Origin: Ecytonucleospora hepatopenaei
Taxonomy: Eukaryota > Microsporidia > Enterocytozoonidae
Assembly: GCA_026692725.1 (NCBI GenBank)
Contig: JAPMUG010000003.1
Coordinates: 281,075 to 345,074, forward strand
DNA: 64,000 bases
Direction: 5' to 3'
Numbering within the stretch: the first letter of the stretch is position 1; each line of letters begins with the position of its first letter. This document shows positions 36,991 to 45,671 of the stretch, piece by piece. Under the pieces are notes generated by a model, which saw only the letters and a list, made by a program, of their open reading frames with translations, was not told the origin of the DNA and ran no database searches. The position numbers and the translations under genes were made by a program.

Positions 36991-37581
36991 TTAATAATAT
37001 TCCATGTCTAAAGGCATTTTTGTTTGCGTAAATACCGTCAAAAGATCAAACAATAGTTGTGTAAATACAGCCAGAGTATAGAATGTAGGTGTTTTATAAA
37101 CAAATATATTAAAATAAATTTTTATCAAATCACCCATTATCCATACAGCAAATAGCTCAATAGGCTTTTGTGGATCTTCTCTATATACAATAAAATGTGC
37201 ATATGTTGTAAAAACATCCAAAAAGAGTGCCAAATAATTAAAAATAAACGACAATTTTAAGTTATCTAGCATAAATAACAACAAAATAAGCGCAGAAATT
37301 CTTTTTAAGATATAAAAAAGCTGGTTGTCTTCAAAACCATATCTATTTACTGTTTTTATTTTGTTTTTGTAGACCAAAATCAAATGCAAAAAGATAATGA
37401 AAAAGTTCTGTATAAAAATAACTTTATCATATTTTTTATAAAACCAATCAAATATTTTTATAATAGCAGTCATTATGTTAATTAGTGATAGAAAAGGTTT
37501 GTAAGTCACTTCATTTTTATATATCTGTGGTATAAATCCAAAAAATGGAGAAGTTATAAATAATATGTCAATTAAAAACAT
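36991..37581 (-). CDS. PQ-loop membrane protein (PQLC1/Any1-like)
   Basis: A 196-residue multi-pass protein with about six or seven hydrophobic helices. The first PQ-loop repeat reads FFGFIPQIYK (Pro18-Gln19). The second half has the block WIMGDLIKIYFNIFVYKTPTFY...QLLFDLLTVFTQ, which resembles the W..GD.FK..YF pattern of PQLC1/SLC66A2 and yeast Any1. The second PQ dipeptide is replaced. The family is linked to endosomal lipid asymmetry and cation transport. No CCC motif is near the start. Confidence 0.75.
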   Translation of the reverse strand: MFLIDILFITSPFFGFIPQIYKNEVTYKPFLSLINIMTAIIKIFDWFYKKYDKVIFIQNFFIIFLHLILVYKNKIKTVNRYGFEDNQLFYILKRISALILLLFMLDNLKLSFIFNYLALFLDVFTTYAHFIVYREDPQKPIELFAVWIMGDLIKIYFNIFVYKTPTFYTLAVFTQLLFDLLTVFTQTKMPLDMEYY

Positions 37582-37599
37582 TTTCCTGTTAAATTTTGT

Positions 37600-37690
37600 T
37601 TGTTTTTCTTTAAACTTTCTTTAAACTTATTTTTAAACTTTACTGTTTAACTTTCTTTAAACTTATTTTTAAACTTTACTGTTTAACTTT
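37600..37690. repeat. Tandem duplication upstream of the PQ-loop gene
   Basis: A T/A-rich segment of about 36-38 bp (AACTTTCTTTAAACTTATTT...) is present twice in tandem in the spacer between the PQ-loop and NSP1 genes. Confidence 0.75.
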
Positions 37691-37838
37691 TTCAAGGGGT
37701 AAATCATTTAAACTTTATAAAAAAATACTAAAATGACTTTCAACTCATTTTAAAAAAAGTTGATATTACCTAAAAATTAAAAATTATTTTTAAATTAAAA
37801 TATTAATACATCACAAATTTATAAAATTTACTTTAAAA

Positions 37839-38705
37839 CTACAAACCTGCTTTATAACTTAAATTATCAAGTAATGCATCAATTTTTTCTACATACTCAT
37901 AATTTTCATTTATCAAATCCATGACTCCCTGATTTTCATCATTGAAATTTTCTATTTTTTCATAAAAATTATCACAAACTACTTCAAAATCATTCAAAGT
38001 TTCAGTTGTTTGCAGTCTGCTGCTTTCAAAATCAACCTTTTCCATTTCTTTTTCCTGTGCTTCAAGCTTTTTTTCCAATTCTTTTTGGAAAAAATCCAAA
38101 CCCTCCATAAGTTCATTGATTCTTGTAGTATTCACTTTTATTTTATTTTGAACCTTCAGATAGTTTGTCTTTGCTGCTATCAATTTCATGTCTTGTTCAA
38201 AAACATCCTTTACAGAAGACTCGAATTCTTGAATGTTTTTGTCTAAAATTTGCGATTGTTTTTCAATTATTTCTTTAACAGTCAAATTATACAAATTAAG
38301 GCTACTGTCCTGAATAGAAGTGATAATTCCACTCTTGTTAATTTGTGTTTGATTGCTGTCCAAAATAGTTTCCCTCGATTTATTGTCATTACTAAACAAT
38401 GAAGTATTGCTCGCATTATCTTTAACAGCATTTCCATCTGTTAGATTTTTCAAATTATCCACTGAACTTGTTACAGAACCTGTGTTACCAAATAGATTGC
38501 TTTTATTTGTTTCTGTGTTTCCAAATAAATTATTACTAGAATTATTGTTGTTTACATTACTACTATTTACATTACTATTATTTGTATTAAATAAATTATT
38601 ATTGCTATTATTTGTATTATTTGTATTAAATGGATTGGTATTACTATTATTTGTATTAAATGGATTAATATTACTATTATTTGTATTAAATGGATTGTTG
38701 CTCAT
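37839..38705 (-). CDS. NSP1: Nucleoporin NSP1/NUP62-like
   Basis: A 288-residue central-channel nucleoporin. The N-terminus holds repeated NPFNTNNSN units and two NLFGNT motifs, a reduced FG-like region in which most Gly is replaced by Asn. The C-terminal 150 residues (from LYNLTVKEIIEKQ) form the NSP1/NUP62 coiled coil that assembles with NUP57/NUP49 homologues. The protein is much shorter than yeast NSP1, which has about 35 FG repeats. A CCC motif lies 4 nt before the ATG. The near absence of canonical FG dipeptides is notable. Confidence 0.8.
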   Translation of the reverse strand: MSNNPFNTNNSNINPFNTNNSNTNPFNTNNTNNSNNNLFNTNNSNVNSSNVNNNNSSNNLFGNTETNKSNLFGNTGSVTSSVDNLKNLTDGNAVKDNASNTSLFSNDNKSRETILDSNQTQINKSGIITSIQDSSLNLYNLTVKEIIEKQSQILDKNIQEFESSVKDVFEQDMKLIAAKTNYLKVQNKIKVNTTRINELMEGLDFFQKELEKKLEAQEKEMEKVDFESSRLQTTETLNDFEVVCDNFYEKIENFNDENQGVMDLINENYEYVEKIDALLDNLSYKAGL

Positions 38706-38789
38706 TTAAGGGAAAAAATTCGAGAAATTTTAAATTGTAAAATTTTTTTTCTAGAAAGAGAATTTACAATTTAACCAAAATTTTTGAAA

Positions 38790-38792
38790 CCC
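38790..38792 (+). promoter_or_regulatory. CCC start-proximal motif of the HSP110-like gene
   Basis: CCC 6 nt before the ATG at 38799, in the 93-bp divergent spacer shared with NSP1. Confidence 0.5.
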
Positions 38793-38798
38793 TTTCAT

Positions 38799-40916
38799 AT
38801 GGTACATAAGATAGGAATTGATATAGGAAATACCAAAACAGTTATTTACAGTTCAAAACAAAATGGCACGGTTGTCACTGATAACATGGACAAACGTGAG
38901 ATTGCGACGGTTATAGAACTAACTTCCCCACAGCGTTTTTATGGTAAAGGATGTGGTTCAGATAACATTGAAAACATAAACTTAAGGAACAGACAGTTTA
39001 TGAGAAATTTAAGCGATGAATCTGGAAGGGCATGCTTGTTTATGTGGTTAGAATATTTGCATAGAATATGCGCAGTAGATAATTACAAAGCAGCAGTTTT
39101 GACAATACCTGAGTATTTTAGCGCACAGGAAAAGAACATTTTAAAACAACTTTGCGATGCAAGCCACTTGAATGTTGTTGGATTTGTTACCCACATAACA
39201 GCAGTTAGCACGTATGCGGGTCTTTTAAGCGCATCTACACCAGATGAATTTATGATTATGGATTTTGGAAGTCAAAAAACAACAATAGGTCTGTTTAAAA
39301 AGGTAGAGAAAAAAGTAATTCCTGTTAGCAGATTTTGCATAACACGCGGTGCAAATGATTATGACGAGGCAATATATAGAACGATAATAGAAAAGTATGG
39401 ATTTAAAGATAGCAAAATTATGAAAGAACGGATTTTGAAGGAAACTGAAAAAATAAAAAAAGCCATGAACACTCTTGATGAGGTAAATGTAGTTATTATG
39501 GATGAAAACTATAAAAACATAAATGTTGTTTTTACCAAGAAGGAATATACAGAGCAAACAAAGATGGCAACAGAGGAAATTTCATTTTTTGTGGAAAGTG
39601 TTTTGAAAGAAACAGGGTATAAGGGCCATATAGAAGTAGTAGGAAAAAACTACCAAAATGTTTTTATAAAAAATTTATTAGGGGACTTGGAAGTAAAGCA
39701 GCTGTTGCATGCATCTGAATCTGCGGCACACGGTGCTTGTATGTATTTGGCAGTTAACATCAGCAAAGACATTCCATATAAAGTAGAAGAAATTATAAAC
39801 TGCTCTGTAACTGCTTCTTTTATTGAGCAGGATGTTCCTGTTTTTAGCAAGGAAGACTTTTTAGGCGTCCACAGGAAAATAAAGTTTGAAGCAAAAAATG
39901 CACAGGTGGACAACGATTTTTTGGTAGTTGTTTTAAAAGAAAACGAAGTACCATTTGGTAGAATCATGATAAATAAAAGTCAAGTAGATGAAAATGATTT
40001 AATTACTGTAGAAGTCAAATACAATTCATTTTTACTGTTTGAAGTTGTAAGCGCTACAAAAAATGAAGAAAAAATAGAATTCACGTATGACACTTTTTCG
40101 CTCCCTAAGGAAGAAATTTTAAAGTGTGTAGATGCAGAAAAGATATTTGCAGAAAAAGAGGAAAAGTACAGAATGGCAGGTGAATTAAGAAATAAGACAG
40201 AAAAACTGTTTGATGGTCTAGTATCAACATTACAAGACAAGTTTAGTGATATTTTTACAGATAATGATTATACCAAAATCAATGATGTAATTGATGAATA
40301 TTTTGATTTAAGCATAACCAAAGACTATGAAATTGAAAAGCTAAATGCAGATAAGTACATGGAAAAATTAAAGTTTGTTTCTGATAAGTTAGAGGATAAA
40401 GAAGTACTTTTTAAGGAAAATTTGAATGAATTTGTACAGAACACAAACAAATTATTTAATGAAAACAAAGAGTATGTTCGTACTACTTTAGGAAGTAAGT
40501 TGGAAATGTTAAAAAACAAAGTTACTTTGTTTTTGAATGATTTTAGTCTTAAACTTGTTAATTTGGAAAACTTTAAGGATGATTTAATTAAGGAAGTAGG
40601 ATTTGACTTTGTTGAAATGAGAGGGAAAATAATACAAGAACATGAAGATAAAAAGAAAGAGGAAGAAGAACGCAAAAAGAAAATGGAGGAGATTGAGAAA
40701 AGATGTAAGGAAGAATTGAAAAAGAAAGAAAAGGAAAAGAAAGAAGAGAATGAAAAAGAAGAGGATAAAGAAGAAATACAAAGTAAAGAGGGAGAGAAAG
40801 CAACAAAGGAAGAAAGTACAGAAAATAAAAACAAAAATAAAAAAGAAGAACCAGAAACTAAAAAAACAAGTAAAAAGAAGAAAACTAACAAAGCTAATCA
40901 AGATAAAAAAGTATAA
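38799..40916 (+). CDS. HSP110/SSE-like HSP70-superfamily chaperone
   Basis: A 705-residue HSP70-family protein. The ATPase domain shows phosphate-1 (IGIDIGNTKTVIY at residues 5-17) and phosphate-2 (IMDFGSQKTTIGLF at about 153-166). The divergent ATPase sequence, weak substrate-binding region and long charged helical C-terminus (residues about 480-650) suit HSP110/SSE1, which acts as nucleotide-exchange factor for HSP70. It ends in about 90 residues of Lys/Glu low complexity. The ATG at 38799 follows a CCC motif by 6 nt. Confidence 0.82.
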   Translation: MVHKIGIDIGNTKTVIYSSKQNGTVVTDNMDKREIATVIELTSPQRFYGKGCGSDNIENINLRNRQFMRNLSDESGRACLFMWLEYLHRICAVDNYKAAVLTIPEYFSAQEKNILKQLCDASHLNVVGFVTHITAVSTYAGLLSASTPDEFMIMDFGSQKTTIGLFKKVEKKVIPVSRFCITRGANDYDEAIYRTIIEKYGFKDSKIMKERILKETEKIKKAMNTLDEVNVVIMDENYKNINVVFTKKEYTEQTKMATEEISFFVESVLKETGYKGHIEVVGKNYQNVFIKNLLGDLEVKQLLHASESAAHGACMYLAVNISKDIPYKVEEIINCSVTASFIEQDVPVFSKEDFLGVHRKIKFEAKNAQVDNDFLVVVLKENEVPFGRIMINKSQVDENDLITVEVKYNSFLLFEVVSATKNEEKIEFTYDTFSLPKEEILKCVDAEKIFAEKEEKYRMAGELRNKTEKLFDGLVSTLQDKFSDIFTDNDYTKINDVIDEYFDLSITKDYEIEKLNADKYMEKLKFVSDKLEDKEVLFKENLNEFVQNTNKLFNENKEYVRTTLGSKLEMLKNKVTLFLNDFSLKLVNLENFKDDLIKEVGFDFVEMRGKIIQEHEDKKKEEEERKKKMEEIEKRCKEELKKKEKEKKEENEKEEDKEEIQSKEGEKATKEESTENKNKNKKEEPETKKTSKKKKTNKANQDKKV

Positions 40917-41051
40917 ACTATTAAATTATTTATTATTATTTTTATAATCTTACTTAATAATTATTAATATTTACTTAATAAGTATTATCATCAATTATTA
41001 AATAAATTATCAAATAAAATTATACATATTATATAAAAATTACTATATAAA

Positions 41052-41552
41052 TCACACTTCCATCTGTTGTATTTGCTGTATTTCAGCATTTTTTGTGATT
41101 CTTTTAATGTATGACAATTTTATTATACTTTGATACATTTTCATTGTTGTGGTAATTACCAGAGCAGAAAGACAGAATGAAATTGCAAAAAATAGAAATT
41201 TAAAATATACGTTGGTTGAAAATAAGTTGAATATTGTTGGTTGTTTTGGAATTATACGCTCTGTTATGTCAAATTCTGTGATTTTCACGCCATTATCATT
41301 GATGATTCTTTTCTTTATTAAGAATAAATCCCTATATTTATTTCTGTCTACATTTGAAGATTTTAAATTTTTTGTGATGTTTTTAAGGACTTCAGGATGC
41401 ACATCCTTAAGCTCTTTGCTTATCATTTGGTCAGCACTTAGTTTTTCAGTTTTTACGCTCTTTACACCCTTTTGGTCTTTAATTTGGTCTTTAAAAGTGC
41501 TATCCAGCAAGGTAACTCCCCTTATAAAATCATAAAAAAGTTCTAAAAACAT
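41052..41552 (-). CDS. Hypothetical single-pass membrane protein
   Basis: A 166-residue protein of unknown family. A basic, charged region of about 110 residues is followed by a transmembrane helix at about 115-137 (FKFLFFAISFCLSALVITT) and a basic tail of about 25 residues. The first 15 residues are mildly hydrophobic, so orientation is uncertain. It lies convergent with the HSP110-like gene and has no CCC motif. Confidence 0.65.
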   Translation of the reverse strand: MFLELFYDFIRGVTLLDSTFKDQIKDQKGVKSVKTEKLSADQMISKELKDVHPEVLKNITKNLKSSNVDRNKYRDLFLIKKRIINDNGVKITEFDITERIIPKQPTIFNLFSTNVYFKFLFFAISFCLSALVITTTMKMYQSIIKLSYIKRITKNAEIQQIQQMEV

Positions 41553-41758
41553 TAAAAAATAAATTCACATGTTATTTTGTTTTATGGTGAGACAATAAAA
41601 ATAAATAATGAAAGATTTAACTTTTTATAATAAAATACCATCAACTATATATTTAATATATACTAAAACATAACTTATTTAATTTTATCAAATTATTTAC
41701 AATTAAATATAATTTTAATAAATTTAATAAAAATAAAATCGTTAAAATCTAGTCTTAT

Positions 41759-42016
41759 TTAAAAGTCTTTTAACTTTTTAGAAAAATTTGTATGCTTTTC
41801 GACCAAACCTGATCCTTCATTTTCTCCACCTTCTGCATTTTCACCCCCTTCAGGAGCACCTTCTTCTCCACCTGTTTCTGCACCTGCATCATCTCCACCT
41901 GTTGGGTCTAGTTTATCTACAGCCTCTGCAAATGATTTTGGGTTGTTTACATAAAGAACAACCAATATGAGTAGTTGTAAAGCTAAAATAAAAAGCAACA
42001 ATAATTTACCAAACAT
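41759..42016 (-). CDS. Small secreted or membrane-anchored Gly/Glu-rich protein
   Basis: An 85-residue ORF. An N-terminal hydrophobic helix (residues 2-22, KLLLLFILALQLLILVVLYV) is a signal peptide or anchor. The middle is Gly/Glu/Ala-rich with loose GGEN repeats, and the C-terminus is basic. The Gly/Ala-rich part uses GC-rich codons that stand out in this AT-rich setting, which argues for selection on the protein. Function unknown. Confidence 0.6.
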   Translation of the reverse strand: MFGKLLLLFILALQLLILVVLYVNNPKSFAEAVDKLDPTGGDDAGAETGGEEGAPEGGENAEGGENEGSGLVEKHTNFSKKLKDF

Positions 42017-42110
42017 TATATTTTGTTATCATTTGAAAAATATAAAAGATGTTTTAAAAATATAAACACAATCATAACATGTAATATTAAAAATATTAGC
42101 ATTAATTGAA

Positions 42111-42200
42111 TTTATTTAATACTTTATTTACAATATTTAATATTTAATACTTTATTTACAATATTTAATATTTAATACTTTATTTACAATATCATATATT
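42111..42200. repeat. About 30-bp tandem repeat, three copies
   Basis: Near-perfect AT-rich unit with the core ACTTTATTTACAATAT in three consecutive copies; the last is diverged at its end. Confidence 0.8.
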
Positions 42201-42204
42201 TAAT

Positions 42205-42250
42205 ATTTTGTTGAATAAGAGTGTAGATAAATTTTTATTTAGGTTAAACA
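42205..42250 (+). repeat. Diverged copy of the 94-bp dispersed element
   Basis: About 46 bp resembling the first half of the element at 50990-51083 (TTGTTGAATAAGAGTGTAG, then TTTATTTAGGTTAAACAT), with scattered mismatches. Same orientation as the 50990 copy. Confidence 0.6.
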
Positions 42251-42463
42251 TCGTCACATCTATTATATTATATTTGTAATGTAAAAATCTGCTAATTTTA
42301 AAATAAACTTTAACTTAAAATAACATGTTAAGAAGTGATAAAAATAAAGAAAAATTAAATCACAAAAATTTTAAAACACATAATATATAATCTTTAGTGA
42401 GTTACAAATACATAATGAAGTTTTTTAAAAACATTTAGAAAAATATTACATAAATTTATTATA

Positions 42464-43582
42464 TCAACAATATAATTCTTCTTTTAATAAAATTGTATTT
42501 TGTTCTTTTTTATCATAAATTTTGTTAAAGTCTTTAAATGGTTTAAGGTTATTAATGTATTTAACATTTACATCCAACATAAAACTCTTTATATCTTGTT
42601 TAGTACATTCAATGTGTTTTAGTTTATGTTTACCATAAAAATGATCACGCCTTATACGAAATGTACATTTTTTCTTATACTTATTTATTTCATCCCAATC
42701 TTTATATATGCTTTCTAGTTCATTTAATGTAACATTGTTTTGACAAAAAGATGTTTTTTTAAGAATACTTAAATTTTTAAGTCGATTAAAATATTTTTTA
42801 AATCCAATCATTTTGTTATAAAAAGAAAAATCAATGGAAAATATTATTTTTACATTATCCAAAGAAGTTTCTAATAATTCTTTAAACTCATCAGTAAGAG
42901 TAAAACCCTGTATAATATGTGCAACAATAACATGCATGTACAGGTCTGTCACCATCATTTTATATTTTAAATTTTCCCCAACTTTTTTGTAATTTATAAT
43001 CACAAACTTATGATACTTATGTGCTGCAACAATTAGATTTGTAATGGAATTTAAATAGATACTAAAATATAAATTCCTATATTCTAACAAATCTGCTCTT
43101 ATATTTGAATTTTTCCAATAGGTAAATATAGTACTTTCGTGAAAAAAATTATTAATGTTTAAATTAGTAAGCATTTCAAAGTTATACAAAGGTAAAAGTT
43201 CTTTTACTAGAAAATGATAAATATTTGAACATAAAGCTTTTGAACCTATTACAAAATCACAGAAGCTCGGTTTCTTTAAGCTAACAAAAATACTTTTGAT
43301 AATTTGTGAAGATTCGTGGTGCTTTGGACCAGTCCATATTCTTGAGAATATATTATAAAGAAATATATAGTCCGTATTTTTTAAATTGTAGTTTTTAAAT
43401 AAACTTCTCATTTCTTTAAAAAATTCTTCATTATCAATCTCTAAAAATGAATTGGTATTATGTAAATTATAAAAAGTATTATGTATATTTGTATGGTTTG
43501 TTTTATTTTCTCTACTAACATCATTAGAATTATAAATTATATTATAAAATAATAATAAATTTATAAATTTTAAATAAATCAT
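42464..43582 (-). CDS. Secreted-type paralogous family protein, copy 1
   Basis: A 372-residue protein of an unrecognised family that also occurs at 49.8-51.0 kb (broken) and 56.4-57.6 kb. The N-terminus is a signal peptide-like helix (MIYLKFINLLLFYNIIYN). The body is helical with the family-shared blocks SKALCS, FFHEST, NSITNLIVAAHKYHKFV, LKYKM, IFSIDF, YNKMIGFKKYF, YKDWDEIN and a conserved Cys-containing end (KHIEC). Divergence from the other two copies is substantial. A CCC motif lies about 13 nt before the ATG. It is probably a host-interface protein by location and export signal, which is inference. Confidence 0.75.
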   Translation of the reverse strand: MIYLKFINLLLFYNIIYNSNDVSRENKTNHTNIHNTFYNLHNTNSFLEIDNEEFFKEMRSLFKNYNLKNTDYIFLYNIFSRIWTGPKHHESSQIIKSIFVSLKKPSFCDFVIGSKALCSNIYHFLVKELLPLYNFEMLTNLNINNFFHESTIFTYWKNSNIRADLLEYRNLYFSIYLNSITNLIVAAHKYHKFVIINYKKVGENLKYKMMVTDLYMHVIVAHIIQGFTLTDEFKELLETSLDNVKIIFSIDFSFYNKMIGFKKYFNRLKNLSILKKTSFCQNNVTLNELESIYKDWDEINKYKKKCTFRIRRDHFYGKHKLKHIECTKQDIKSFMLDVNVKYINNLKPFKDFNKIYDKKEQNTILLKEELYC

Positions 43583-43921
43583 AATGTTATTTTAAGGGTG
43601 TAACTATAAAAATAGTAAGAAAAATATAATAAAAAATTAATTTTATATTAACAAATAGGTATATACAAATAGTAGACAAAATATAGAATTTTACCACAAA
43701 ATTAAACAAATTTATTAGATTTATTAACATTACAAATATTTAATCATAACTTTATAGTTATAAAAATATTTTTATTTATTGTTTGTTATTTAAGCTTAAA
43801 AACTAAAAATAAACACACTTATTATTTAATTTAAAAAACATTCATTAAACACAATTCAGTCGTTCTGTACTATAAACAAAGGAATAATTAACTAATTGCA
43901 TCTATTATCTAAATGTATTAT
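43583..43921. other. AT-rich intergenic region
   Basis: 339 bp of AT-rich sequence between the paralogous family gene and the next minus-strand gene. Nothing beyond the CCC motif at 43596-43598 is supported. Confidence 0.4.
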
Positions 43922-44953
43922 TTATTTCCAATTGACTTTGCAACAAATAACTGCACTTATGACAATAAAAACAATAAACAAAGCAGGTAAAATCATAACA
44001 ATTATAAGTTCTAAATTGGACATTTTTTTAGATCCTGCTTCTTTTTTATCATCTGTTTTTAAACTTGTTTTATCTACTTTGGTTACTTCTGTATCTGAAG
44101 ATTTTAATACTTTAATCCCTGCTTTAAAATTATCTAAAATATCAAAAGATAAATCATCCTTTACAATAGCATCAAAATAAAATTCAAAAGTTTTTCGCTT
44201 ATTAGGATTACTATTTATATACTTCAAAGTACTTAAAAAATCACTTTCAAATAATAAAAGAGCATCTTTTTTGTTTTTTATTTCATCTTTTTCTATATTA
44301 TTGCATACAAATTGAATCAATTCTATTTTTGAACTAGTAAAAGTTTTTTTTGATTCCACAAATTTTCTGTATAAACAAAATTTCTTATTTTTATTAATTG
44401 ATGCATCTGCAATGTTCAAGTTTCCGTTTTTAACATTCAAAATAGGTTTTTGGTCTTTTAAAGTTGGTATTAAAAAAATCTGTTTCTTTGCTCTATGTAC
44501 AGGTTCATTTTCTGAATTCGTAGTGTATATTTCTTTACTAGTAACTGTACAAATAATTGTAGATTCTTCATCTAACAAAATATTACCACGGTTCAAATTA
44601 ACCTCCAAATTTTCTATAAGTTTAAATTTTTCTGAATTATGTGTTAATTCCGTATCTTTTGGAATAAAATACTTTTGTTCATATTTAATCATTAAAGAAT
44701 GATCTAAATTTTTATTTCTATATTCTCCATTTGTAAAGAGTGGTATTAAAAAATAGTTGGAACAATTTTTTTCTTTTTGTATGTCCTTTGATAAAACTGG
44801 ATCAATTTTATTTTTTATAACCAATTTGGTACCAGCTGGAAGAGATAAACCATTAAATTTTTCTTTATCAATAGTCTGATACTGAATATTAGAGCAAATA
44901 ATTGAGTTATAATATTTTAAAAAATTAAAAATACTTAAGATCTCAAAAAACAT
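43922..44953 (-). CDS. Predicted type I membrane protein, unknown function
   Basis: A 343-residue protein with a signal-like N-terminus ending near residue 22 (YYNSIICSNI). About 280 residues of strand-rich extracytoplasmic sequence follow, then a C-terminal transmembrane helix at about 316-338 (LELIIVMILPALFIVFIVIS) and a very short tail. Several conserved-looking cysteines lie in the ectodomain. No family is recognised. A CCC motif lies 3 nt before the ATG. Its upstream region (45105-45335) is homologous, inverted, to the upstream region of the gene at 51859. Confidence 0.7.
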   Translation of the reverse strand: MFFEILSIFNFLKYYNSIICSNIQYQTIDKEKFNGLSLPAGTKLVIKNKIDPVLSKDIQKEKNCSNYFLIPLFTNGEYRNKNLDHSLMIKYEQKYFIPKDTELTHNSEKFKLIENLEVNLNRGNILLDEESTIICTVTSKEIYTTNSENEPVHRAKKQIFLIPTLKDQKPILNVKNGNLNIADASINKNKKFCLYRKFVESKKTFTSSKIELIQFVCNNIEKDEIKNKKDALLLFESDFLSTLKYINSNPNKRKTFEFYFDAIVKDDLSFDILDNFKAGIKVLKSSDTEVTKVDKTSLKTDDKKEAGSKKMSNLELIIVMILPALFIVFIVISAVICCKVNWK

Positions 44954-45671
44954 AAAGGGATAAATAAATTATTTTTTTATTAAAAGTTATAATTTGATCA
45001 AAAATCAATAAATAATTGACCACATGTTTTTAACTAAAATTGCAAAAACATTTTATCACATCCAAAAACGTTGTTTCATTATACAATTTTACCTTAAATT
45101 TCAACAGATTTTTTATTTTACAAATTTAATATAAAAAGTAAAACCCATGATCATACTTTACATTATATACATCGGAACTGACATTAGAATAGTTTTTTAT
45201 GAAATTAATTTCAAAATTGTTTTTTACTGCTTAAAAATTTTAAGAATAAATAAACCCATCAGCATCATCCTTATTATTAATACATAATTTTGATTTTTAC
45301 TAAACTATTTTATTTATAAATAACCTTAGATGTAACACTTTTTAATTATAAATATTTTATAGAATCATTGTGTATTTATTTTAAAAATAAAATGCAATAT
45401 TTTGATTATTTAAAATATGTGATCGTATATAAAATAATAGTAAATTAACTTATTATATAATCAATTGTAAAAATATAAAAAAATAAAAAATATTTTTACA
45501 CCTTAAAAAACGTTTATTAATTTATAACCCCTTACACAATTTAAAATTTAAAATTTTAATATTCTTATATTCTTATATTTTTAAGTATTTACTATTTATT
45601 TATATAATAGAAATATAATTAACAATAACATAACATAGTATACTATATTCATAATACTAAAATATCTAAAA
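44954..45671. other. Intergenic region carrying the inverted E element
   Basis: 718 bp between divergent secreted-type genes. The segment 45105-45335 is a diverged inverted copy of 51510-51745. The remainder is AT-rich without a supported gene. Confidence 0.6.
45105..45335 (-). repeat. E element, copy 1 (shared upstream region)
   Basis: The reverse complement aligns over about 230 bp with 51510-51745. Shared blocks include ACATCTAAGG, TATTAATAATAAGG, TTTTGAAATTAATTTC, TTCCGATGTATATAAT and TATTAAATTTGTAAA, in the same order. It ends about 150 bp upstream of the start of the membrane protein gene at 44953. Confidence 0.75.

Larger units (their letters stand above)
42017..42463. other. AT-rich region with 30-bp tandem repeat and a diverged D element
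   Basis: 447 bp without a gene at the boundary of the accessory region. It holds three copies of a roughly 30-bp TTTAATACTTTATTTACAAT-type unit (42111-42200) and, at 42205-42250, a sequence resembling the 94-bp dispersed element found at 50990 and 57951. Confidence 0.6.

Noticed and set aside
40325..40901. Long minus-strand frames opposite the 3' end of the HSP110-like gene
   Set aside because: Phe/Ser/Leu-rich mirror of a Lys/Glu-rich coding region on the plus strand; the plus-strand protein has recognisable domains.
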